From: Streptomyces sp. PKU-EA00015
GTDB lineage: Bacteria; Actinomycetota; Actinomycetes; Streptomycetales; Streptomycetaceae
DNA length: 44,569 nt
Direction: 5' to 3'
Assembly (NCBI RefSeq): GCF_013387495.1
Contig: NZ_JABZEE010000068.1
Span: 1 to 44,569, forward strand
Positions 31,336 to 38,174 of the stretch are shown here, piece after piece. Numbering within the stretch: the stretch's first letter is position 1; every line of letters begins with the position of its first letter. Both the position numbers and the translations under genes were made by a program. Below the pieces are notes generated by a model that did no database searches, was not told where the DNA came from, and saw only the letters and a list, made by a program, of their open reading frames with translations.

Positions 31336-31865
31336 GCGGTCCGGCCTTTCGTTGCGTGATGCGCGGCGACCGCCTGCTGCAGGCGGTTCTGCGCGGGGGC
31401 GCGCCAGATGTGGCAGATGGCGAGAGCGAGGGCGTCCGCGGCGTCGGCCGGCTTCGGCGGTGCGTCGAGCCGCAGCAACCGGGTCACCATGGCGCCCACC
31501 TGCGCCTTGTCGGCCCGTCCGCTGCCGGTGACGGCCGCCTTGACCTCGCTGGGCGTGTGCAGGGCGACGGGGATCCCGCGACGGGAGGCGCAGAGCATGG
31601 CCACGGCGCTGGCCTGGGCCGTACCCATCACCGTGCGGACATTGTGCTGGCTGAACACGCGCTCCACAGCCACGAATTCGGGGTGGTGCTCGTCGAGCCA
31701 CTGCTCGATGCCCTGCTCGATCGCGACCAGCCGGTGGCCCAGATCGGCGTCCGCCGGGCTCCGGACGACTCCGACGCCGCGCATGGTCAGCGGACGGCCG
31801 GCCACTCCCTCCACGACGCCGACACCGCACCGGGTCAGCCCAGGGTCCACCCCGAGAACGCGCAC
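31332..31865 (-). CDS. ruvC: Holliday junction endonuclease RuvC
   Basis: This 177-residue resolvase cuts the four-way junction. The four catalytic acidic residues of the family are present: D7 in VLGVDPGLTRCG, E68 in VAVERVF, and D141 and D144 in DAADALALA. The GTG at 31865 (VRVLGVDPG) is preferred because AAGGAGG lies about 10 bases upstream and the family begins there; the longer reading would add 19 residues. A hairpin separates it from yebC, so it probably has its own promoter; no LexA box was found in the gap. Confidence 0.95.
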   Translation of the reverse strand: MRVLGVDPGLTRCGVGVVEGVAGRPLTMRGVGVVRSPADADLGHRLVAIEQGIEQWLDEHHPEFVAVERVFSQHNVRTVMGTAQASAVAMLCASRRGIPVALHTPSEVKAAVTGSGRADKAQVGAMVTRLLRLDAPPKPADAADALALAICHIWRAPAQNRLQQAVAAHHATKGRTA

Positions 31866-31934
31866 GCGTCCCACCCCTCCTTCGCTCAGCTGTTTGTGCA
31901 GGCTATCGGCTGCCACCGACAACCGCCGACAACG

Positions 31935-31971
31935 CGACGGGCCGACGGGGATGTGCCCCGTCGGCCCGTCG
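31935..31971 (-). terminator. Perfect 16-bp terminator after yebC
   Basis: 31935-31950 pairs perfectly with 31956-31971 around ATGTG. It starts 13 bases past the yebC stop and so separates yebC and the genes above it from ruvCAB transcription. Confidence 0.85.
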
Positions 31972-31983
31972 TACGAGCGTGGA

Positions 31984-32736
31984 TCAGGCGTCGACCTTCT
32001 CCATGACCTCGTCCGAGACGTCGAAGTTGGCGAAGACGTTCTGCACGTCGTCGCTGTCCTCGAGCGCGTCGATCAGCTTGAAGATCTTGCGCGCACCCTC
32101 CTCGTCGAGCTCGACCTGCATGGTCGGGACGAAGTTGGCGTCGGCCGAGTCGTAGTCGATGCCGGCCTCCTGGAGGGCGGTGCGGACCGCGACCAGGTCG
32201 GTGGCCTCGCTCAGCACCTCGAAGGACTCACCGAGGTCGTTGACCTCCTCGGCGCCCGCGTCCAGGACGGCGCCGAGGACGTCGTCCTCGCTCAGCTCGC
32301 CCTTGGGGACGATGACGACGCCCTTGCGGTTGAACAGGTACGAGACGGAGCCCGGGTCGGCCATCGAGCCGCCGTTGCGGGTCATGGCGACCCGCACGTC
32401 GGAGGCGGCGCGGTTGCGGTTGTCGGTGAGGCACTCGATGAGCACCGCCACACCGTTCGGGCCGTAGCCCTCGTACATGATCGTCTCGTAGTCGGCGCCA
32501 CCGGCCTCCAGGCCGGCGCCGCGCTTGACCGCGGAATCGATGTTCTTGTTCGGAACCGAGCTCTTCTTGGCCTTCTGGATGGCGTCGAACAGCGTCGGAT
32601 TGCCGTCGGGGTCACCGCCGCCGGTACGGGCCGCAACCTCGATGTTCTTGATCAGCTTCGCGAAGAGCTTGCCGCGCTTGGCGTCGATCACGGCCTTCTT
32701 GTGCTTCGTCGTAGCCCATTTAGAGTGGCCGGACAT
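31984..32736 (-). CDS. yebC: YebC/PmpR family protein
   Basis: This 250-residue protein belongs to the TACO1/YebC family. MSGHSKWATTKHKKAVIDAK is the typical N terminus, followed by GGGDPDGNPTLFDAIQKAKK, SVPNKNIDSAVKRG and YEGYGPNGVAVLIECLTDN. It has often been annotated as a transcription regulator; recent work on the family indicates a ribosome role in relieving stalls at polyproline stretches. The ATG has AAGGAGA about 9 bases upstream. It lies 62 bp downstream of pdxT and next to ruvC, a very old association across bacteria. Confidence 0.95.
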   Translation of the reverse strand: MSGHSKWATTKHKKAVIDAKRGKLFAKLIKNIEVAARTGGGDPDGNPTLFDAIQKAKKSSVPNKNIDSAVKRGAGLEAGGADYETIMYEGYGPNGVAVLIECLTDNRNRAASDVRVAMTRNGGSMADPGSVSYLFNRKGVVIVPKGELSEDDVLGAVLDAGAEEVNDLGESFEVLSEATDLVAVRTALQEAGIDYDSADANFVPTMQVELDEEGARKIFKLIDALEDSDDVQNVFANFDVSDEVMEKVDA

Positions 32737-32798
32737 CTGCCTGTCTCCTTCGCGTAACCAATTCCTGGACGAACCCCAGAGATCCTACCGGGATCCCG

Positions 32799-33383
32799 TC
32801 AGGCCCCCGTGCGCACCATGTCGACGAACAGGCCGTGCACGCGGTGGTCACCGGTCAGCTCGGGATGGAACGAGGTCGCGAGCACCTTGCCCTGCCGTAC
32901 CGCGACGATGTGGCCGTCGTGCTCGGCGAGCACCTCGACCTGAGCGCCCACGGACTCCACCCACGGGGCGCGGATGAAGACGCCCTCGACGGGGCCGACG
33001 CCGGACACATCGACGGTCGCCTCGAACGACTCGTTCTGCCGGCCGAAGGCGTTGCGGCGGACGATCATGTCGATGCCGCCGAGCGTCTCCTGGCCCGAGC
33101 GCGGGTCGATGATCTTCTCGGCGAGCATGATCAGACCGGCGCAGGTGCCGTAGACCGGCATGCCCGCCGCGATGCGCTCGCGCAGCGGCTCCAGCATGCC
33201 GAACAGCGCGGCAAGCTTGGACATGGTCGTGGACTCGCCGCCGGGGATCACCAGACCGTCGACCTCGGCCAGTTCCTCGGGCCGCCGCACCGGCCTGGCC
33301 ACGGCGTCCGCCGCGGCCAGGGCGATCAGGTGCTCCCGTACGTCGCCCTGGAGGGCCAGGACACCGATCACGGGCGTCGTCAT
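32799..33383 (-). CDS. pdxT: Pyridoxal 5'-phosphate synthase glutaminase subunit
   Basis: This 194-residue class I glutaminase releases ammonia for PdxS. The oxyanion stretch GLVIPGGESTTM lies at 43-54, the nucleophile in VYGTCAG is C81, and the His-Glu pair in SFHPE is H173 and E175, so the triad is complete. Length matches the family. The ATG shares one base with the pdxS stop (TAATG), which suggests coupling and equal amounts of the two subunits. A short inverted repeat follows the gene before yebC. Confidence 0.96.
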   Translation of the reverse strand: MTTPVIGVLALQGDVREHLIALAAADAVARPVRRPEELAEVDGLVIPGGESTTMSKLAALFGMLEPLRERIAAGMPVYGTCAGLIMLAEKIIDPRSGQETLGGIDMIVRRNAFGRQNESFEATVDVSGVGPVEGVFIRAPWVESVGAQVEVLAEHDGHIVAVRQGKVLATSFHPELTGDHRVHGLFVDMVRTGA

Positions 33384-34291
33384 TACCAGCCCCGGTTCGC
33401 GTAGCGCTCGGCCTCGGGCAGGGTGTCGCAGTTGATGCCGACCATGGCCTCGCCCAGGTTGCGGGAGGCGTCCGCGATGATCTTCGGGTCGTCGTAGAAG
33501 GTGGTGGCCTTCACGATGGCGGCGGCGCGCTTGGCCGGGTCGCCCGACTTGAAGATGCCGGAGCCGACGAAGACGCCCTCGGCGCCGAGCTGGCGCATCA
33601 GCGCGGCGTCGGCCGGAGTGGCCACGCCACCGGCGGAGAACAGCACGACCGGCAGCTTGCCGAGCTCGGAGACCTCCTTGACGAGCTCGTACGGGGCGCG
33701 CAGCTCCTTGGCGGCGGCGTACAGCTCGTTGTTGTCGAAGCCGCGCAGCTTGGCGATCTCGTTCTTGATCTGGCGCAGGTGACGGACGGCCTCGACGACG
33801 TTGCCCGTGCCGGCCTCGCCCTTGGAGCGGATCATGGCCGCGCCCTCGGCGATACGGCGCAGGGCCTCGCCCAGGTTGGTGGCGCCACAGACGAACGGGG
33901 TGGTGAAGGCCCACTTGTCGCTGTGGTTGACCTCGTCGGCCGGGGTCAGGACCTCGGACTCGTCGATGTAGTCGACGCCCAGGGACTGGAGCACCTGGGC
34001 CTCGACGAAGTGGCCGATACGCGACTTGGCCATCACCGGGATGGAGACCGCGTCGATGATCTCCTCGATCATGTTCGGGTCGGACATCCGGGCCACGCCG
34101 CCGTCCTTGCGGATGTCGGCGGGCACGCGCTCCAGGGCCATGACGGCCACGGCGCCGGCATCCTCGGCGATCTTCGCCTGCTCGGCGTTGACCACGTCCA
34201 TGATCACGCCGCCCTTGAGCTGCTCGGCCATGCCGCGCTTGACGCGGGCGGTACCGGTCTCGGGGGTCTGCGGGGTGGTGGTGCTGGACAC
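33383..34291 (-). CDS. pdxS: Pyridoxal 5'-phosphate synthase lyase subunit
   Basis: This 302-residue TIM-barrel subunit makes pyridoxal phosphate from ribose 5-phosphate, glyceraldehyde 3-phosphate and ammonia. RVKRGMAEQLKGGVIMDVVN opens the barrel, with the substrate Asp at 32; VMAKSRIGH carries the first Schiff-base Lys (K89); MIRSKGEAGTGNV carries the second; FSAGGVATPADAALM binds phosphate. The GTG start has GAGG about 8 bases upstream. Its first 15 residues are a variable, Thr/Pro-rich extension. Together with PdxT it forms the DXP-independent vitamin B6 route. Confidence 0.97.
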   Translation of the reverse strand: MSSTTTPQTPETGTARVKRGMAEQLKGGVIMDVVNAEQAKIAEDAGAVAVMALERVPADIRKDGGVARMSDPNMIEEIIDAVSIPVMAKSRIGHFVEAQVLQSLGVDYIDESEVLTPADEVNHSDKWAFTTPFVCGATNLGEALRRIAEGAAMIRSKGEAGTGNVVEAVRHLRQIKNEIAKLRGFDNNELYAAAKELRAPYELVKEVSELGKLPVVLFSAGGVATPADAALMRQLGAEGVFVGSGIFKSGDPAKRAAAIVKATTFYDDPKIIADASRNLGEAMVGINCDTLPEAERYANRGW

Positions 34292-34342
34292 GGAGGGACC
34301 TCACTCGATGACGACGTTGTGATGCGTCACCGATGGAACATC

Positions 34343-34358
34343 CGGGGACCAGTCCACA
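34343..34358 (-). promoter_or_regulatory. GntR-type operator-like sequence upstream of pdxS
   Basis: On the minus strand this reads TGTGGACTGGTCCCCG. Its first half equals TGTGGACT of the DasR dre site and MocR/GntR-type boxes, and the whole has 11 of 16 matches to a dre-like form recalled from the literature. It lies about 52 bases upstream of the pdxS GTG. The second half is poor. Confidence 0.25.
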
Positions 34359-34427
34359 TCAAGGGCCAATAGTCACCCCGTGGATCGTTTTGGGCGGGGC
34401 CGGTCCGTCGGCGCGGCCGGGGACCGT

Positions 34428-34991
34428 TCAGGCGGGCCGGTCCGCCAGCGCCGCGGGGGGCTCGTCGTCCATCTCGAACGCCATGGGGAACGGGGCGTGG
34501 CCCGCGAGCCGGAACCAGCGCACCGTGCGGTGCCGGCGCAGGGCGCGCGCGGCGCGGACGGTGTCGTTGTGGAACCGGCGCGCCATGGGGACGCGGCGCA
34601 CCGCCTGCGCGAGTTCGCCGGCGGCGTCCTCGCCCCCCGGTACCGCGCGCAGGGCCTCCATCTGCTCGGCCTCCCCGAACACCGCCCGCAGTGCGGCGCT
34701 GAGTTCGCTCTCGGCGACCTCGCGGTGCTCCTCCTCCGCCTGCCGCGCCTCGTGCGCGGCCTCGTACAGCACGATGGACGCGGCGGGGTCGAGCACCCCG
34801 GAGGTCGCGAGCTCCTGTGCGACCGAGGCGCGCCGCAGGAGCTGCGCGTCGAGCGCGGCCCGGGCGGCGTCGATCCGCGCGTGGAGCCGGTCGAGTCGCC
34901 CGGCGGTCCAGCTGAGGTACATGCCGATGGCCACGAGGGCGACGACGATCCAGATCAGGGTGCTCACGGGCGGCAAGGCTACCGGGCCCAT
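34428..34991 (-). CDS. LemA-like membrane protein
   Basis: This 187-residue protein has one N-terminal membrane helix (TLIWIVVALVAIGMYLSW) and a long helical cytoplasmic or surface domain. RLDRLHARIDAARAALDAQL followed by LRRASVAQELA resembles the LemA pattern (R..V..A...ID.QL.RR..L...L), and ARRFHNDTVRAARALRRHR followed by FPMAFEMDDEPP resembles its C-terminal half (ARRYYND.VR). Function of the LemA family is not settled. The ATG at 34991 has GGGGAG 7 bases upstream and is preferred over the GTG at 34967 or 35006. It sits between pimA and pdxS. Confidence 0.7.
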   Translation of the reverse strand: MGPVALPPVSTLIWIVVALVAIGMYLSWTAGRLDRLHARIDAARAALDAQLLRRASVAQELATSGVLDPAASIVLYEAAHEARQAEEEHREVAESELSAALRAVFGEAEQMEALRAVPGGEDAAGELAQAVRRVPMARRFHNDTVRAARALRRHRTVRWFRLAGHAPFPMAFEMDDEPPAALADRPA

Positions 34992-35151
34992 GAGGGCGCT
35001 CCCCACGCCCGGAGGGCTGTGGGGGAGGGCGGCGGACCGCGTTCTACGCCCGGGCGCGGCCGGCCCGTGAGCCCCGCGTCCCTCGGGCGGAGTCCGGCTG
35101 CGCGGGCCCGGCCCGGTCCGTCGGCCTGACGCCGGAGGCCCCCGGGGGCCC

Positions 35152-36315
35152 TCAGTCCCGGGTCAGCAGCCCCAGGCGGGCCCGCAGCCCCGGGCGGTCG
35201 TCCGTCGCCACCGACGCCGCGCCGTCCGTCACCGTCTCGTACACGGCCAGGATGTCCGCGCCCACCGTCGACCAGTCGAACCGCCGCACGTGCGCCCTGC
35301 CCCGCTCGCGCAGCTCCCGCCGCCGGTCCGGGTCGCCCAGCAGGCGGATCGCCGCCGAGGCCAGCGCGTCCGCGTCCTCGTTGGCGAACAGCTCCCCCGC
35401 CGCGCCCTTGTCCAGCACCTGGGCGAATGCGTCCAGGTCGGACGCCAGCACCGGCGCGCCCGCCGACATCGCCTCGACCAGGATGATGCCGAAGCTCTCG
35501 CCGCCCGTGTTGGGCGCCACGTACACGTCGACGCTGCGCAGCAGCCGTGCCTTGTCCTCGTCGCTGACCATCCCGAGGAACTCGACCCGGGAGCGCATCG
35601 CGGCAGGCAGGGACGCGACGGCCTCCTCCTCGTCACCGCGCCCGGCGACCAGCAGGCGCGCGTCCGGGCAGGCTTCGAAGATCGCCGGAAGCGCCTTCAT
35701 CAGCACCGGCAGGCCCTTGCGCGGCTCGTCGATGCGGCCGATGAAGCCGATCGTGCCGTTCTGCCACTCCGCCTTCGGCTCGGCCCTCTCGAAGAAGCCG
35801 ACGTCGACGCCGTTCGGGATGACGACCGCGTCACCGCCGAGGTGCTCGACGAGCGTACGGCGGGCGTACTCGCTGACGGCGATCCGCGCACTGATCTTCT
35901 CGAGCGCGGGCTGCAGGATCGGGTAGGCCGCGATCATGGCCCGCGACCGCGGGTTGGACGTGTGGAACGTGGCGACGATCGGCCCCTGCGCGGCCCAGCA
36001 GGAGAGCAGGCCCAGGGAAGGCGACGCCGGCTCGTGGATGTGGATGACGTCGAAGGTGCCGTCGTGGAGCCAGCGCCGCACCCGGGCCGCGGACAGGAAG
36101 CCGAAGTTGAGCCGGGCGACCGAGCCGTTGTACGGCACGGGCACGGCGCGGCCAGCGGAGACCACGTAGGGCGGCAGGGGTGTGTCGTCGTCCGCGGGGG
36201 CGAGGACGGAGACGTCGTGCCCGAGCCCGATGAGGTGCTCGGCCAGGTCCCTGATGTGGAACTGCACGCCACCGGGCACGTCCCACGAGTACGGACAGAC
36301 GATGCCGATCCTCAC
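35152..36315 (-). CDS. pimA: Phosphatidylinositol mannosyltransferase (GT4, PimA-like)
   Basis: This 387-residue glycosyltransferase probably transfers mannose from GDP-mannose to phosphatidylinositol on the inner face of the membrane, the first step of PIM synthesis. RIGIVCPYSWDVPGGVQFHI (2-21) holds the GG loop; HIHEPASPSLGLLSCWAA lies near 105; IGFIGRIDEPRKGLPVLM is the GT4 nucleotide-binding entry near 195; and NTGGESFGIILVEAMSAG near 275 carries the E-x7-E motif. The GTG at 36315 has GGGAGGAC about 7 bases upstream and overlaps the acyltransferase stop by four bases (GTGA). It lies in a pgsA-patA-pimA operon as in mycobacteria. Confidence 0.92.
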   Translation of the reverse strand: MRIGIVCPYSWDVPGGVQFHIRDLAEHLIGLGHDVSVLAPADDDTPLPPYVVSAGRAVPVPYNGSVARLNFGFLSAARVRRWLHDGTFDVIHIHEPASPSLGLLSCWAAQGPIVATFHTSNPRSRAMIAAYPILQPALEKISARIAVSEYARRTLVEHLGGDAVVIPNGVDVGFFERAEPKAEWQNGTIGFIGRIDEPRKGLPVLMKALPAIFEACPDARLLVAGRGDEEEAVASLPAAMRSRVEFLGMVSDEDKARLLRSVDVYVAPNTGGESFGIILVEAMSAGAPVLASDLDAFAQVLDKGAAGELFANEDADALASAAIRLLGDPDRRRELRERGRAHVRRFDWSTVGADILAVYETVTDGAASVATDDRPGLRARLGLLTRD

Positions 36316-37214
36316 GTCCTGTCCTCCCGGGGTTCGAGGTCCGAGAGCCACAGCCGCTGCAGCATGTGCCAGTCCTCCGGGTGCTCGGCGATGCCCTCGG
36401 CGAAGACGTCCGCGAGGGCCTGTGTCATGGAGGACGTCTTCTCGGCGCGCGTGCCTGACCGGGGGACCTCGACCGGCGGGTGGATGCGGCCCTTCATCAC
36501 GGGCGTCTCGTCGTACCAGAGGGTCACCGGGAGCAGCAGGGCGCCGGTCTGCTGGGCCAGCAGCGCGGGACCTGCGGGCATGCGGGCCGCCTCGCCGAAG
36601 AAGGTCACCTCGACGCCGGAGGCGGACAGGTCGCGGTCCGCGACCAGGCAGACGAGGCCGCCGTCGCGCAGCCGCCGGGCCAGCGTGCCGAAGGCCGACC
36701 CGCCCGTGTGCGGCAGGACCTCCATGCCGAGGCTCTCGCGGTAGGCGACGAACCGGTCGTACAGCGACTCCGGCTTGAGTCGTTCGGCGACCGTGGTGAA
36801 GCGGATGCCGAGCGCCCGGGTCACCCAGATCCCGGCGACGTCCCAGTTGGCGAGGTGCGGCAGGGCGAGGACGACGCCCCGGCCCGACGCGAGGCAGTCG
36901 GTCAGGAGGTGGATGTCCTTGGGGTCGAAGCTGAGCCGGGCGCGCTCCTGGTTCCAGCTCGGCAGCCGGAACGACTCCATCCAGTAGCGCATGTACGAGC
37001 GCATGCCCGCCTTGGAGAGCTCGGCCAGGCGCTCGGGCCCCGCGTCGGGAACGACACGTGCGAGGTTGGCCTCAAGGCGCAGCACGCCCCTGCCGCGCCG
37101 CCTCCAGGCGGCGTCGGCGATGGTGCGGCCGAGTCCGGCGGCCACCGGCTCGGGCAGCTTCTTCACCGCGCCCCAGCCCAGTCCGTACAGGGCGTCGGTC
37201 AAACGGTCGCGCAT
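36312..37214 (-). CDS. patA: Phosphatidylinositol mannoside acyltransferase (PatA-like)
   Basis: This 300-residue protein belongs to the lipid A biosynthesis acyltransferase family and probably adds a fatty acyl chain to the mannose of PIM. VVLALPHLANWDVAGIWVTR contains the catalytic H-x4-D (HLANWD), near residue 122; GLVCLVADRDLSASGVEV and FFGEAARMPAGPALLA are the other conserved parts. The ATG shares one base with the pgsA stop (TGATG); the GTG one codon earlier is nearly as good. It comes directly after the lipid synthase and before pimA, the order expected for stepwise PIM synthesis. Confidence 0.9.
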   Translation of the reverse strand: MRDRLTDALYGLGWGAVKKLPEPVAAGLGRTIADAAWRRRGRGVLRLEANLARVVPDAGPERLAELSKAGMRSYMRYWMESFRLPSWNQERARLSFDPKDIHLLTDCLASGRGVVLALPHLANWDVAGIWVTRALGIRFTTVAERLKPESLYDRFVAYRESLGMEVLPHTGGSAFGTLARRLRDGGLVCLVADRDLSASGVEVTFFGEAARMPAGPALLAQQTGALLLPVTLWYDETPVMKGRIHPPVEVPRSGTRAEKTSSMTQALADVFAEGIAEHPEDWHMLQRLWLSDLEPREDRT

Positions 37215-37909
37215 CACGATGCCTCGGCCCCTTCCTGCTCGGCCCCGTCGGCCCGGTCCCCACCGGGACGGGCCTCGGCGGCCTCCGCCTCGGCGGACTC
37301 GCGCCGTACGGTGACGACCCGCTGCCCGAGTGTCACCAGGCTGCCGACGGCGACGATCCACAGCGCGATCGGCAGCAGGACGTCGATGCCCGGCACCCCG
37401 AACCCGTGGAGGCCGGCGAGGCCGGCGGCGACCAGCGAGATGACGAGCCGCTCGGCCCGCTCGACCAGTCCGTTGACGGCGACGGGCAGACCGATCGATT
37501 CTCCCCGGGCCTTGGTGTACGACACGACCTGGCCGCTCGCGAGGCAGAAGATCGCCACCGCGCAGAGCATGTTGTCGTCGCCTTTGCCCGCGTACCAGAG
37601 CGCGAAACCGCCGAAGATCGCGCCGTCGGCGACCCGGTCGAGCGTCGAGTCGAGGAACGCGCCCCAGCGGCTGGAGACGCCCGCCTGCCGGGCCATGTTG
37701 CCGTCGACGAGGTCGGAGAAGACGAACAGCGTGATGACGATCGTGCCCCAGAAGAACTCGCCCCTGGGGAAGAAGACCAGCGCTCCCGCCATGACTCCGG
37801 CCGTGCCGACGAGCGTGACGGCGTCGGGGCTCACCCCGCGGCGGAGCAGAAACGCGGCGAACGGTGTGAGAACACGCGTGAAGAATGCACGCGCGTACTT
37901 GTTCAGCAT
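37214..37909 (-). CDS. pgsA: Phosphatidylinositol phosphate synthase (CDP-alcohol phosphatidyltransferase)
   Basis: This 231-residue membrane enzyme probably joins CDP-diacylglycerol to inositol 1-phosphate. The family motif is complete: D66, D69-G70, A73-R74, G83, D87 and D91 within FSDLVDGNMARQAGVSSRWG and the residues after. Six hydrophobic helices are visible. A polar Glu/Ala-rich tail ends the protein. The ATG has GGGAAGG nearby. Its link to patA and pimA favours the inositol over the glycerol enzyme. The 265-bp gap upstream (37910-38174), shared with the divergent EF-G-like gene, shows no recognised operator. Confidence 0.9.
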   Translation of the reverse strand: MLNKYARAFFTRVLTPFAAFLLRRGVSPDAVTLVGTAGVMAGALVFFPRGEFFWGTIVITLFVFSDLVDGNMARQAGVSSRWGAFLDSTLDRVADGAIFGGFALWYAGKGDDNMLCAVAIFCLASGQVVSYTKARGESIGLPVAVNGLVERAERLVISLVAAGLAGLHGFGVPGIDVLLPIALWIVAVGSLVTLGQRVVTVRRESAEAEAAEARPGGDRADGAEQEGAEAS

Positions 37910-38174
37910 GGCCTTCCCGAGGGTTCGGTGGGCCGCGTGGCCCCTACGGCCACCGGCTGGCCCATCGTAGCCAGGACGGTGACGGCCCACGGGCCGGACC
38001 CGGACAGGTGCTGCGGCGTCCGACGTATGGACGCACCATGACGACAGTGGAAAGCTCGAAAGACCACCGCGGGCATCGCCGGAGCTGCCCCGGACGACGA
38101 TTCGGGACATCGTCCCGGCTTGCCGCGCCCGCGGCTTTCCCTCCTCGCCGTGCAATCGATCGGGAGGCAAGATC

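Noticed and set aside
31866..31934. LexA box upstream of ruvC
   Set aside because: GCACAAACAGCT-like sequence departs too far from GAAC-N4-GTTC.
37910..38174. Small open frame starting at ATG 38038 in the divergent gap
   Set aside because: Runs through the ribosome-binding site and start of the EF-G-like gene and lacks its own ribosome-binding site or family.
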